Assembly: GCF_003340565.1 (NCBI RefSeq)
Contig: NZ_QPLK01000012.1
Coordinates: 59,119 to 123,118, forward strand
DNA: 64,000 nucleotides
Reading direction: 5' to 3'
From: Rhodovulum sp. 12E13
GTDB taxonomy: Bacteria > Pseudomonadota > Alphaproteobacteria > Rhodobacterales > Rhodobacteraceae
The translations under genes and the position numbers were made by a program. Of the stretch, positions 8,757 through 17,897 are shown in pieces (within the stretch, counting starts at the first letter, position 1; each line of letters begins with the position of its first letter). The notes under the pieces are model-generated. The model was not told where the DNA came from. It ran no database searches and saw only the letters and a program-made list of their open reading frames with translations.

Positions 8757-9728
8757 TCAGGCGACCACGAGATACAGGTATCCCACATACAGGGCGGAGA
8801 GCGCCACGCCCCAGGCTCGCCCCATCCGCCAGTGCAGGAAGACGAAGGGCGCGAGCAGGAGCGACGCGCCCAGCATCACCCACAGGTCGAACCGCAGCAG
8901 CACCGGGTCGACCGGGATCTCGCCCACGAAGGACGAGACGCCGATGATCGCGAGCAGGTTGAACATGTTCGACCCGATCACGTTGCCCAGCGCCACGTCG
9001 GCCTGCCGCCGGATCGCGGCCATCACGGTGGTGGCCAGCTCCGGCAGCGAGGTGCCAATGGCGATCAGCGTCAGGCCGATCACCGTGTCGGGCACGCCCA
9101 GCGTCTCGGCGATGCGCACCGAGCTGTCGACGAGAATGTCGGCACCAAGCGGCAGGCCCACGAGCCCCAGCACGAGAAACAGCGCCACTTTCCAGCCCGG
9201 CATCTCGTCGTCGGCGCCCTCGAGGTCGATCTCCTCAGCTTCGACGGCGGCCTCGGCCGCTTCCCTGTTGTCGCGCCGGTGGTTGCGCGCGCTGCGGAAG
9301 GCGTCGCCCAGCACCACCGACAGGCCGGCCAGCAGGATCAGCCCGTGCCACCACGTGAACGGCCCCGCGAAGGCCAGCGCGATGAACAGCACCGAGGCCG
9401 CGATCATCATCGAATAGGTCTTGCGGGTGTCGTGCCCCTCGGTGGCGAGGCCCGTCATCAACGCGGGGATGCCAAGCACCAGCAGGATGTTGGCGGTGTT
9501 CGAGCCCACCACGTTGCCCAACGCGATGCCGGGCGCCCCGTCGAGAATGGCGGCGACAGAGATCAGCAGCTCCGGCGCCGAGGTGCCGAAGGCGACGATG
9601 GTCAGCGACACGAGCAGCGCCGGCACCCCGATCCGCAGCGCGAGATTGACCGCCCCCCTGACCAGCGCGTCGCCTGCGAGCAGCAGGATCACGAGGCCGA
9701 GGCTGGCCAGCAGGATGTCGGTCAGCAT
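8757..9728 (-). CDS. calcium/sodium antiporter (CaxA/YrbG family)
   Basis: 323 residues, about ten transmembrane helices in two homologous halves. The two alpha-repeats are visible as GNVVGSNTANILLVLG and GNVIGSNMFNLLAIIG, each preceded by GTSAPEL or GTSLPEL. An acidic loop near the middle (about 165-190) separates the halves. The family exchanges Na+ or K+ against Ca2+ across the inner membrane. It is cotranscribed with the zinc-ribbon microprotein upstream (6-base gap) and the SDR gene downstream. Confidence 0.93.
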   Translation of the reverse strand: MLTDILLASLGLVILLLAGDALVRGAVNLALRIGVPALLVSLTIVAFGTSAPELLISVAAILDGAPGIALGNVVGSNTANILLVLGIPALMTGLATEGHDTRKTYSMMIAASVLFIALAFAGPFTWWHGLILLAGLSVVLGDAFRSARNHRRDNREAAEAAVEAEEIDLEGADDEMPGWKVALFLVLGLVGLPLGADILVDSSVRIAETLGVPDTVIGLTLIAIGTSLPELATTVMAAIRRQADVALGNVIGSNMFNLLAIIGVSSFVGEIPVDPVLLRFDLWVMLGASLLLAPFVFLHWRMGRAWGVALSALYVGYLYLVVA

Positions 9729-9734
9729 GCGGCG

Positions 9735-9926
9735 TCAGCCCTTTCCGCAGGGGCATGGGCCGGAGCCCACCTTGTAGGCGCCGCAATGGCGGCACTTCTT
9801 GGGCTTGGGGGGCTTCGGCACGTCGTCCTTGCCGATCCGCCGCGCGGCACCGGGCCAGCGCAACCGGCCCAAAAGCGCCAGAACGGCGATCCCGATCAGG
9901 AAGAAAGTGACGATCTTGACCAGCAA
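9735..9926 (-). CDS. membrane-anchored zinc-ribbon-like microprotein
   Basis: 63 residues: one N-terminal transmembrane helix (VTFFLIGIAVLALLGRL), a basic Pro/Lys stretch, then CxxC (CRHC) and CPC near the end, likely a small zinc-binding ribbon. The start is a TTG placed directly after the TAA of the peptidase gene with no spacer, so translation probably depends on coupling. Function is unknown. Its fixed position next to an S49 peptidase suggests a membrane-linked role with it. Confidence 0.65.
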   Translation of the reverse strand: MLVKIVTFFLIGIAVLALLGRLRWPGAARRIGKDDVPKPPKPKKCRHCGAYKVGSGPCPCGKG

Positions 9927-10721
9927 TTACAGGCCGTAACGCGCCCAGAGGGCGCGCTCCTCGATGGCGTCGGGCAGCGCGGTCAGCGCGTCCATCCCGA
10001 GCCGCTTCAGAAACCCGCGCTTCGGCCCGTAGACGTTGAAGCGCACCTTGTCGCCGTAACGCTTCTTCATTTCGGGCACGAGGTGGCCCACGGCATCGGC
10101 CAGCCCCACCTCGAGGGCCTGCGCGCCCACCCAGACCTCGCCGGTGAACAGGTCGCGCCCCTCGGGCAGCTTTGCGCCACGCCGCGCCTTCACGTGCCCG
10201 ATGAAGTTGCCGTGCACATGATCCTGAATCGCGCGCAGGCGCGACACATCCTCGTCCTTCTCGGGCTGGAACGGATCGAGGAAACTCTTGGAGTTGCCGG
10301 CGGTGTAGACGCGCCGCTCCACCCCGATCTTGCCGAGCGCCTCGGGAAAGCCGAAGCCCGCCGAAATCACGCCGATCGAACCGGTGACCGAGTTCTGGTC
10401 GACGAAGATCTCGTCGGCCGCACAGGCGAGCCAGTAGCCGCCGGAGGCGGCGACGTCCTCCACGAAGGCGACGGTCGGCACCTCCTTTTCCTCGGCCAGC
10501 CGGCGGATGCGGGCGCCGATGAGCGAGCTCTGCGTCGGAGAGCCGCCGGGCGAATTGATGACCAGCGCCACCGCCTTGGGCGCCCCGCGCCGGAAGGCGC
10601 GCTCGAGCAGCGGCGCGAGCGTCTGGTCGTTGAGGCCGCGCGGGCCTGCCGCAATCATGCCCGACATGCGGACGACGTTGACCAGCGGCGCAGAGGGCAT
10701 GAAGGGCAGCAACCTGAGCAT
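9927..10721 (-). CDS. S49-family signal-peptide-peptidase-like protease (SohB type)
   Basis: 264 residues from the chosen ATG. The frame stays open to 10844, but the extra 41 residues do not resemble the family. The nucleophile Ser93 lies in VAASGGYW and the general-base Lys145 in GNSKSFLDPF, the Ser/Lys dyad of single-domain SppA/SohB proteases. INSPGGSPTQS (56-66) is the conserved GG loop. These enzymes degrade remnant signal peptides or membrane proteins at the inner membrane. No strong signal peptide is seen with this start, so the start is uncertain. The gene heads a minus-strand operon divergent from merR. Confidence 0.85.
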   Translation of the reverse strand: MLRLLPFMPSAPLVNVVRMSGMIAAGPRGLNDQTLAPLLERAFRRGAPKAVALVINSPGGSPTQSSLIGARIRRLAEEKEVPTVAFVEDVAASGGYWLACAADEIFVDQNSVTGSIGVISAGFGFPEALGKIGVERRVYTAGNSKSFLDPFQPEKDEDVSRLRAIQDHVHGNFIGHVKARRGAKLPEGRDLFTGEVWVGAQALEVGLADAVGHLVPEMKKRYGDKVRFNVYGPKRGFLKRLGMDALTALPDAIEERALWARYGL

Positions 10722-10864
10722 GGCCGCGATGTAGGCCGGGGGCACCAGCGGAACAAGCCGGACCGTCGCGAGAGCGGCACATGTTGCCGCGCCGCCCTTG
10801 ACCTGACCGCTTCCCGATCCCCAGTTCAGCCGTGCGACGCGCAACCGTGTGCCCGGGGACGGCC

Positions 10865-11284
10865 ATGACCGAACAAGTCAGCATCAGCGAGGCCGCCCGG
10901 GCGACCGGCCTGCCCGCAAAGACCATCCGCTACTACGAGGAGATCGAGCTCGTCCGCCCGGCCCGCGCCGAGAACGGCTATCGGGTTTTCGGGCCGTCGC
11001 AGCTGCACGAGCTCGCCTTCACCGCCCGCGCCCGCGCGCTCGGCTTCTCGATCGAGGAATGCCGCGCCCTGCTCGCGCTCTACCGCGACAAGGGCCGGGC
11101 GAGCGCCGAGGTGAAGGAGATCGCCCGCGCCCACCTCGCGCAGATCGACGCCAAGATCGCCGACCTCACCTCGATGCGCCAGACGCTCGCCCATCTCGTC
11201 GAGACCTGCGCCGGCGACGATCGCCCCGACTGCCCGATCCTCGCCGACCTCGCCCGCGGGGCGCCCGGCCCGGGCCGACCCTAG
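10865..11284 (+). CDS. cueR: MerR-family copper-responsive regulator (CueR/HmrR type)
   Basis: 139 residues. An N-terminal winged helix (SISEAARATGLPAKTIRYYE) binds DNA, followed by the dimerisation helix. The metal loop has Cys115 and Cys123 in CAGDDRPDCPI, the same spacing as CueR, and Ser80 at the position where CueR has Ser rather than the Cys of divalent-metal sensors. By family knowledge it senses Cu+, Ag+ or Au+ and twists a 19-bp-spacer promoter of copper efflux genes. No copper ATPase, chaperone or oxidase is in this window, so the target lies elsewhere. Confidence 0.85.
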   Translation: MTEQVSISEAARATGLPAKTIRYYEEIELVRPARAENGYRVFGPSQLHELAFTARARALGFSIEECRALLALYRDKGRASAEVKEIARAHLAQIDAKIADLTSMRQTLAHLVETCAGDDRPDCPILADLARGAPGPGRP

Positions 11285-11739
11285 GCCGTCGCGGGCCACG
11301 CCCCGGCACAGCGGCACCCGCGCCGCTCTCTGCCCACCGGGGCACCGCGCCCGGCCAATGCCACCCCATGGCGAACGGCCCCGCCGGACGGAGATGCGGA
11401 GACGCGGCCTCGCAGCGGTGGCCGACAGCGCGGCGGGGCGAAGCGCCGATCCGTGCGACATCCTCGATGCGCGCGCCACCGGGGGAGGCGCGAGGTGTAT
11501 TGACGGCGCCGCCGGGGCGCTCCATATCGACGGCAGGTCGCCGTTCTGCCGCGTGAGCAGTCGGGCATCGCCCCGGACCCCGGCCGCGACCGACCGTTTC
11601 CCACATCACGCAGGGGGACGCCGCCGCGGGCGGCTCGTGGCGCAATCCGGCGCGGCGGGCGGTCGCCCCGGGCGCATCCCGGCCGACGGACCCAGCACGG
11701 GCCCGGCCCACCGGACGCATGTCCGGACAAGGACTTTGC
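11285..11739 (+). other. 455-base leader/intergenic region before the DEAD-box helicase
   Basis: I see no convincing gene here. The stretch is GC-rich and contains the weak promoter candidate at 11500-11528. A long leader is typical for cold-regulated RNA helicases, but no defined RNA structure was recognised. Confidence 0.3.
11500..11528 (+). promoter_or_regulatory. candidate promoter for rhlE-type helicase
   Basis: TTGACG (11500-11505) is followed after 17 bases by CATATC (11523-11528). The -35 is good and the -10 is weak. It would give a 5' leader of about 200 bases before the ATG at 11740. Confidence 0.35.
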
Positions 11740-12963
11740 ATGACCTTTACCGATCTCGGGCTCGATGCCCGTCTCGTCTCCCGCCTCGAGGGCCTCGGCC
11801 TGACGGCGCCCACCCCCATCCAGACCAAGGCGATCCCCCACGCGTTCGCGGGCCGCGACGTCCTGGGCATCGCGCAGACCGGCACCGGCAAGACCGCCGC
11901 CTTCGGCCTGCCTCTGGTCGTGGCGCTCGCGGCCGAGCGGGGCCGCCCCGCGCCCAAGAGCGCGCGCGGCCTCGTGCTGGCGCCGACCCGCGAGCTGGCC
12001 GCCCAGATCGTCGCCACGCTCGAAGGCGTGAGCGAGCGGCTGTCGATCACCCTCGTCGTGGGCGGCCGGTCGCTCAATGCGCAGGCGGGGCGGCTCGCGC
12101 GCGGCACCGACATTCTCGTGGCCACGCCCGGCCGGCTGATCGACCTGATGGATCGCGGCGCGATCGACCTGCGGCAGACGCGGTTCCTCGTGCTCGACGA
12201 GGCCGACCAGATGCTCGACATCGGTTTCATCCACGCGCTGCGGCGGATCGCGCCGCGGCTCAGCGCCGAACGGCAGACCATGATGTTCTCGGCAACCATG
12301 CCGCCGCAGATGGCCGAACTCGCCCGCGAATACCTGTCCGATCCCGTGCGGGTCGAGGTGTCGCCGCCGGGCAAGGCCGCGGAAAAGGTCGCGCAGTCGG
12401 TGCATTTCGTGGCGAAGGACGGCAAGCAGGCGCTGCTGATCGACCTGCTCGACGGCCACCGCGACGACCGCGCCCTGGTCTTTTCCCGCACCAAGCACGG
12501 CGCCGAGCGGCTGATGAAGCAGCTCGACCGGGCCGGTTTCGCCGCCGCCTCGATCCACGGCAACAAGAGCCAGGGGCAGCGCGACCGGGCGCTCGCCGCG
12601 TTCCGCGCGGGCGAGGTGCGGGTGCTGGTGGCGACCGACGTGGCCGCGCGGGGCCTCGACATTCCGGCCGTTGGACACGTCTACAACTACGACCTGCCGA
12701 ACGTGCCCGAGAACTACGTGCACCGCATCGGCCGCACGGCGCGGGCCGGGCGAGATGGCTGCGCCGTGGCCTTCTGCGCCGAGGAGGAGACAGGCGAGCT
12801 GCGCGCCATCGAGAAGGCGCTGGGCGCGTCGCTCGACGTCGCGGGCGGCACGCCCTGGCCCGCCCTGCAGCAGCCCGCGAAGCGGCCGCAGGGCAACCGG
12901 CCGCAGAGCAAGGGCCGGCCGCGCCGTCGGTCGCGCCGGCGCGGCGCGCGTGCGGCTGCCTGA
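11740..12963 (+). CDS. rhlE: DEAD-box RNA helicase, RhlE-like
   Basis: 407 residues. Q-motif, AQTGTGKT (motif I), PTRELAAQI, VLDEADQMLD (DEAD box), SAT and the C-terminal HRIGRTARAGRDG motif are all present, followed by a basic Arg/Gln-rich tail typical of RhlE. It unwinds structured RNA using ATP, with roles in ribosome assembly and RNA decay. The ATG at 11740 has AAGGA seven bases upstream and is preferred over an in-frame ATG at 11719. It converges with the operon at 13 kb. Confidence 0.93.
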   Translation: MTFTDLGLDARLVSRLEGLGLTAPTPIQTKAIPHAFAGRDVLGIAQTGTGKTAAFGLPLVVALAAERGRPAPKSARGLVLAPTRELAAQIVATLEGVSERLSITLVVGGRSLNAQAGRLARGTDILVATPGRLIDLMDRGAIDLRQTRFLVLDEADQMLDIGFIHALRRIAPRLSAERQTMMFSATMPPQMAELAREYLSDPVRVEVSPPGKAAEKVAQSVHFVAKDGKQALLIDLLDGHRDDRALVFSRTKHGAERLMKQLDRAGFAAASIHGNKSQGQRDRALAAFRAGEVRVLVATDVAARGLDIPAVGHVYNYDLPNVPENYVHRIGRTARAGRDGCAVAFCAEEETGELRAIEKALGASLDVAGGTPWPALQQPAKRPQGNRPQSKGRPRRRSRRRGARAAA

Positions 12964-12975
12964 GGCGCATGACAT

Positions 12976-12999
12976 GCCCGCCCCGCTGCCGGGGCGGGC
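12976..12999. terminator. GC-rich hairpin between convergent genes
   Basis: A perfect 9-bp stem, GCCCGCCCC (12976-12984) with GGGGCGGGC (12991-12999), around a 6-base loop, 12 bases after the helicase stop. There is no U-tract but the position between converging genes fits a terminator for either strand. Confidence 0.5.
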
Positions 13000-13038
13000 C
13001 ACCTCTCCCGTTCCGCCTGCTTGTCGGGGCGTCCCCGC

Positions 13039-15123
13039 TCAGCGGCGCCCCTCGCGGAGCCATGCGCCCAGCGTCAGCGCCATCGCCGCAAGCAGGAACA
13101 GCAGCGGCGCGACGAGCGGCGTCACGGTAACGTCGGCAGTCAGGTAGGCCTCGCGCGGGGTGATCCCGATCCAGCCGCGGCCCGCCGCGATGCGACCCTC
13201 GCGCACCTCGCGGATCGAGGGCAGCCCCTCCTCGATGCGCTGGATTCCGCCGCGCCGCGCCGCCACGGCCTCGTCGAGCGCGTCGCCGCTGGCGATGGTC
13301 TGCTCGTATTCCCTCGGCGCCGAGGGGCCGACGCCGACGATGGCCGTCATCTCGCCCTCGGCGAGGCGGAAAAGCCCCGTCTCCTCCGTCTCGAAAGTGC
13401 CGATGAAGCGGCCCGGCCGTTCCTCCGTCAGGTCGAGGGCGAAGGTCTCGCCGCCCGGCCCCTCGACCTCGACAGGCCCCGGCGGGTCGCCCATGGTGCG
13501 GCGCGTCACCGTGACCTCGCCGCCCTCGGCGGTGGCGGTCAGCGCCTCTTCCTCGAGCTCGGGCTCCTTCATCATCCAGTGCGCGAGGCGGCGCAGCAGC
13601 TCCAGCTGCGGGCCGCCGCCCTCGTATCCGCGCCACCAGAGCCACGCATGGTCGGAGGCCATCAGGGCCACGCGCCCCTCTCCCACGCGGTCGAGCACGA
13701 GAAGCGGCCGCTCCGTATCGCCCGCCATCACCGTGTGGCCCGACTTGGGGTCGGTGTCGATCAGGCGGAACCAGCGGCCCCAGCCCGGCCCCTCCTCGCC
13801 CTCGTCGGGCGCGGGGCCCAGCTCGGGCAAGCCCTGGGTGACAGGGTGCTTCAGCCCCGCCTCGGTCAGCTCGGGCAGGAAGGGCCGTTCGAGCACCCGG
13901 GCGCTGGGGGTGGCGGGAATGATCTCGGACAGGGGCGAGCGGTAGAGGCTGTCGGCGCTGGCGAAATCGGGCCCGGCCGCGACCAGCACCGCGCCGCCAC
14001 GCTCGACATACTGACGCACGTTGTCGAGGTAGATCATCGGCAGGATGCCCCGCCGCTTGTAGCGGTCGAAGATGATCAGGTCGAACTCGTCGATCTTCTC
14101 GAGGAACAGTTCGCGCGTGGGGAAAGCGATCAGCGAGAGTTCCGTCACCGGCACGCCGTCCTGCTTTTCGGGCGGGCGCAGAATGGTGAAATGCACGAGG
14201 TCGACGGACGAATCCGACTTCAGCAGGTTGCGCCATGTGCGCTCGCCGGCGTGCGGCTCTCCAGAGACGAGCAGCACGCGCAACCGGTCGCGCACGCCGT
14301 TGATCTGCACCACAGCCTCGTTGTTGCGGTCGGTCAACTCGCCCTCCGAGGCGGCGACCTGGAACTGGATCACGTTCATGCCACCGTGGGGCAGCGTCAC
14401 GGGCAGTTCGATGTCCTGCCCGACCGGCACCGCGAAGGGCATGGGGTCGCCCCCGTCGACGGCGATGGTGAGCTCCGCCTGCCCGGAGACCGCGTCGGGC
14501 ACGGCGCCCTGATCCTCGACGCGGACGGTCAGCAGCACCTCTTCGTCGAGGATGGCGAAAGCCGGGGCGTTCCTGACAACGAGCCGGCGGTCCCAGTCGT
14601 TGTCCTCGCCCGTCAGCAGGACGTGAAGCGGCGCGGGCAGGTCGGGCATGCGCTCGACATCGTGCACCTGCCCGTCGGACACCATGACCGCCCCGGCGAT
14701 GCGGGCGCGCGGTTCTTCGGCCATCAACTCGGCCAGCGCCGAGGCGGCGAGCGTGCCGGCGTTGTCCCCGGCCGTGCGCACGGTCACCTCGCGCAGCTCG
14801 GTGTTGGGCAGGCGGGCGACCGCGTCGCGGATGGCCTGCGCGGCGCGCTCGGTCTGCTCCGGACGGCCGGCGATGCGCTGCGAGGCCGACTCGTCGACCA
14901 CCATCAGCACGATGTCGGACAGTGGCGCGCGATCCTCCTGCTGGTAGGAGGGGTTGGCGATCGCGATCAGCAGGGCCGCCGCCGCGAGGCCGCGCAGCCA
15001 CCAGCCGCGCAGACCGCGCCAGAGCGCGAAGCCCACGAACAGCGCCGACAGAACGGCCAGCGCCGCCACGGCGACCCACGGCAGCAGCGGGTCGAAAAGG
15101 AGTTCGCCGGCGCGATCCATCAT
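13039..15123 (-). CDS. membrane protein with glutamine-amidotransferase-like domain (MoxR operon)
   Basis: 694 residues. Two transmembrane helices near the N-terminus (about 15-60) are followed by a large soluble part: a VWA-like start with VLMVVDESASQ (about 72-82), then a class I glutamine-amidotransferase-like fold seen in such operon proteins (residues about 290-500). A C-terminal helix (PLVAPLLFLLAAMALTLGAWL) closes the protein. It is the last of four overlapping genes; its ATG overlaps the stop of the BatA/DUF4159 gene. By context it is a structural partner of the MoxR/VWA system, probably periplasmic-facing. No enzyme activity can be assigned. Confidence 0.8.
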   Translation of the reverse strand: MMDRAGELLFDPLLPWVAVAALAVLSALFVGFALWRGLRGWWLRGLAAAALLIAIANPSYQQEDRAPLSDIVLMVVDESASQRIAGRPEQTERAAQAIRDAVARLPNTELREVTVRTAGDNAGTLAASALAELMAEEPRARIAGAVMVSDGQVHDVERMPDLPAPLHVLLTGEDNDWDRRLVVRNAPAFAILDEEVLLTVRVEDQGAVPDAVSGQAELTIAVDGGDPMPFAVPVGQDIELPVTLPHGGMNVIQFQVAASEGELTDRNNEAVVQINGVRDRLRVLLVSGEPHAGERTWRNLLKSDSSVDLVHFTILRPPEKQDGVPVTELSLIAFPTRELFLEKIDEFDLIIFDRYKRRGILPMIYLDNVRQYVERGGAVLVAAGPDFASADSLYRSPLSEIIPATPSARVLERPFLPELTEAGLKHPVTQGLPELGPAPDEGEEGPGWGRWFRLIDTDPKSGHTVMAGDTERPLLVLDRVGEGRVALMASDHAWLWWRGYEGGGPQLELLRRLAHWMMKEPELEEEALTATAEGGEVTVTRRTMGDPPGPVEVEGPGGETFALDLTEERPGRFIGTFETEETGLFRLAEGEMTAIVGVGPSAPREYEQTIASGDALDEAVAARRGGIQRIEEGLPSIREVREGRIAAGRGWIGITPREAYLTADVTVTPLVAPLLFLLAAMALTLGAWLREGRR

Positions 15124-17897
15124 TGCCCCAGTCGTTCGAGAAGCGCGGGCACGTGCACCTGGTCGGACTTATAGTTGCCGGTCAGCACGTGCATAATCAG
15201 GTTGACTCCGAAGCGGTAGGCGATCTCGCGCTGGCGCTCGCCGGCATAGCCGCGGCCCACCGGAAACATCGCCTGCCCCCGCTCGTCAACGGCCCACGCG
15301 GTGCCCCAGTCGTTGCCGCCGATCACCACGGGCGTCACGTTGTCGTTGAGGTTGCGGAAGGGCATCCCCTCCACCTGTTCGGCGTCGGGCGGGGCGGCCT
15401 CGACCCAGACGTCGCGGCTGGTGTGGCGGCCGGGAAAGTCCTGCAACAGGTAGAAGGTGCGCGTCAGCACATGGTCCTGCGGCACGGGCTCCAGCGGGGG
15501 CACGTCGAGGGGGCGGGCGAGCTGCTGCAGCTTGCGGCCCTCCGGCGTCTCTGCGCCGAAACCGCCGATATCGGCGTCGCGCGTGTCGAACAGGATCATG
15601 CCCCCCGTGCGCAGGTATTCGTTGAGCTTCGCATACGCCTCGTCAGACGGGATCGGCTGATCGGTCGAGATCGGCCAGTAGAGGAACGGGAAGAAGGCCA
15701 GCTCGTCGGTCTCGAGGTTGACGCCGATCGGGTCGGCCGGCTCGATCGAGGTGCGGCGGAACAGTGTCTCGGACAGGCCGCGCAGGCCGGCGAGCGCAAC
15801 CCCGTCGACCTGAGCGTCGCCGGTGACGACGTGGGCCAGCACGACCTCGTTCGTCACCTCCAGCGCGAAGCGTTCCTCGTCGGTCAGCCCTTCCTGCGCG
15901 TCGGCGGGGGCGGGATGCAGCAGCAGAGCCGCGGCGAGCGCCGCCGCAGTGCCGCCTGCCCGCATCCCGCGCAGTCGGCCGGACAGGAACAGCGAGGCCA
16001 GGATGTCGGCCGCAAGCAGCGCCAGCGCAAGGGCCAGGACATAGCCCTTCAACAGCGTCTCGCGGGCGACATCGAGTCCCTCGACGGGGATGCGCGCGGG
16101 CCAGGCGGCGAGGGCGAGGGTATCGTCGGGGCCTAGCACGTTCACGGCAATGCTCCTGTCTTCGCCTTCGTAGAGGCCGGGGGGCATGTCGGGGCCGAGG
16201 CGCCCCTGGGCGAGGCGAGAGCCCTCGACGCCGGGCAGCGTGCCCGCGTCCTGGACCCGGCCGAACGCGTCGAGCACGGCAGCCGCCTCCCACACCGTGC
16301 CCTCCAGGTCGTCTGCCGAGGGCTGCGCCGGCCGGGTCGAGATCGCCAGCCGCTCCAGCATCTGCACGAAGAGGCCAGAGAGCGGCAGCGACGACCATTC
16401 GGCATTGGCGGTGACATGGAACAGGATGACCTGCCCCTGGCCGATGCCGCGCCGGGTCACCAGCGGCGTGCCGTCGGCCAGCTTGGCGATGGAGCGCTCG
16501 GCCAGCTCCGGGTCGGGCTGGGCCATGACCTGCGCCTGCACCGTGACGTCCTGCGGCACGTCGAGGCCGTGAAAGGGCGAGCCTTCCTCGAAGGGCGCGA
16601 GCGTCTTCGGCTCGCCCCAGCTCATCGCGCCGCCGACGGAGCGGCCGCCCTGCCGCAGCCGCACCGGCATGAGGGAGTCGATCTCGCCCCGCGAGACGTC
16701 GGACGAGGCGATGCGCGGACCGGCGAAGCGCACCAGCAGCCCGCCGCTTTCAACCCACTCCAGCAGCCCCTCCTGCTCGGCGGGCGAGACGGTGGCGATG
16801 TCGGCGAGAATGATCGCGTCGGGATTGGCGAGAAGCACGTCCGACAGCGCACCGTCGATCAGGTCGGCCGTGGGCGCCAGCGCCTGTTCGAGGTAGTGAA
16901 GCGGCGACAGCAGCTCCAGCCCCTCGCGGTTCTCGCGCCCGGCCAGCAGCGCCACCTCGCGGCGGCGCAACGAGTCGTCGGTCAGCGTCACCGCGCCGGC
17001 CGAGCGCCCGCCGTCCACCTCGAAGCGGGTGATGCGGTTTCGCAGCTCGGGGGGCAGCGACAGCTCGGCCCGGGCCTCGCGCTCGCCATTGGCAAACTCC
17101 GCGTCGGCCTGCGCCAGCCTTCGCTCGATGCCCGCCGGATCGAGGCCCATGGCCGAGATCGTCACCTCCGAGGCGCCCTCGCTCCGCGCCCGCAAGGCCG
17201 TCACCTGTACCAGCCCGTCCTCGAAGGTGGCCGGGCGCAGACCGTGCAGCGGCCGCGGGCTTTCGAACACGGTGACGGCCCCGCGGTCTTCCAGCGCCGC
17301 CAGCACCGGCGCGCGCGCCTCGCGCGCCAGCCCGTCGGACAGCCACCACGTCTCGAAGGCGCCTTCGAGGCCGTCGGCCCATTCCGTCAGCTCGTCAGGC
17401 TCGGGCATCCATGGTTCCGGCGAGAAGCCGGGCAGCCGGCTCTCCCACGCGCCCGGCGCCTGGAACGGAAGGTCGCCCGGCGGCAGGTCGGTGCTCGCCA
17501 CCAGCGCCACGGGGCGATCGGTGCGGGCGGCATCGGCCAGCAGCCCCTCGATCCGGTCCAGCCGGCGCGGCCAGTCGCGCGCGTCGGCCCACGTGGCGTC
17601 GACCAGGATCAGGACGGGGCCGGAACCCGCACGATTTGTCTGCGGGTTCAGCACCGGGCCGGCGAAGGCGATGATCACGGCGGCCGCCGCCAGCATCCGC
17701 AGCAGGAGCAGCCACCACGGCGTGCGGTCGGTCTGCGTCTCGTCGTCGGTCAACCCGAGCAGCAGCGCGACGCCGGGAAATCGTCGGCGGATCGGCGCCG
17801 GCGGCACCGCGCGCAGCAGAACCCACAGGATCGGCAATGCGAGCAGCCCGAGCAGCAGCAGGGGCGCGGTGAAGCCGAGGGCACCGATCGTCCACAT
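15120..17897 (-). CDS. BatA-domain and DUF4159 membrane protein
   Basis: 925 residues from the ATG that overlaps the DUF58 stop (TGATG). The N-terminus is an aerotolerance BatA-type segment with two hydrophobic helices and RRRFPGVALLL. The middle is a VWA/amidotransferase-like region, a further transmembrane helix lies near residues 650-690, and the C-terminal 200 residues form DUF4159, including LRTGGMILFDTRD and the conserved Trp/Gly-rich end. Such proteins accompany MoxR and DUF58 in alphaproteobacteria. They are thought to form an envelope complex whose exact job is unknown. Confidence 0.85.
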   Translation of the reverse strand: MWTIGALGFTAPLLLLGLLALPILWVLLRAVPPAPIRRRFPGVALLLGLTDDETQTDRTPWWLLLLRMLAAAAVIIAFAGPVLNPQTNRAGSGPVLILVDATWADARDWPRRLDRIEGLLADAARTDRPVALVASTDLPPGDLPFQAPGAWESRLPGFSPEPWMPEPDELTEWADGLEGAFETWWLSDGLAREARAPVLAALEDRGAVTVFESPRPLHGLRPATFEDGLVQVTALRARSEGASEVTISAMGLDPAGIERRLAQADAEFANGEREARAELSLPPELRNRITRFEVDGGRSAGAVTLTDDSLRRREVALLAGRENREGLELLSPLHYLEQALAPTADLIDGALSDVLLANPDAIILADIATVSPAEQEGLLEWVESGGLLVRFAGPRIASSDVSRGEIDSLMPVRLRQGGRSVGGAMSWGEPKTLAPFEEGSPFHGLDVPQDVTVQAQVMAQPDPELAERSIAKLADGTPLVTRRGIGQGQVILFHVTANAEWSSLPLSGLFVQMLERLAISTRPAQPSADDLEGTVWEAAAVLDAFGRVQDAGTLPGVEGSRLAQGRLGPDMPPGLYEGEDRSIAVNVLGPDDTLALAAWPARIPVEGLDVARETLLKGYVLALALALLAADILASLFLSGRLRGMRAGGTAAALAAALLLHPAPADAQEGLTDEERFALEVTNEVVLAHVVTGDAQVDGVALAGLRGLSETLFRRTSIEPADPIGVNLETDELAFFPFLYWPISTDQPIPSDEAYAKLNEYLRTGGMILFDTRDADIGGFGAETPEGRKLQQLARPLDVPPLEPVPQDHVLTRTFYLLQDFPGRHTSRDVWVEAAPPDAEQVEGMPFRNLNDNVTPVVIGGNDWGTAWAVDERGQAMFPVGRGYAGERQREIAYRFGVNLIMHVLTGNYKSDQVHVPALLERLGQ

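Noticed and set aside
10722..10844. N-terminal extension of the S49 peptidase to an ATG at 10844
   Set aside because: The added 41 residues do not resemble the family and would run to within 20 bases of the divergent merR start; left as an uncertain alternative.
8832..10868. A 678-codon plus-strand frame opposite the antiporter and peptidase genes
   Set aside because: Antisense shadow of three recognisable genes; composition is His/Gln/Arg-rich without domains.
12260..15079. A 939-codon minus-strand frame over the helicase and amidotransferase-like genes
   Set aside because: Runs antisense to rhlE and out of frame with the gene at 13039-15123; Arg/Ala/Gly-rich with no domain.
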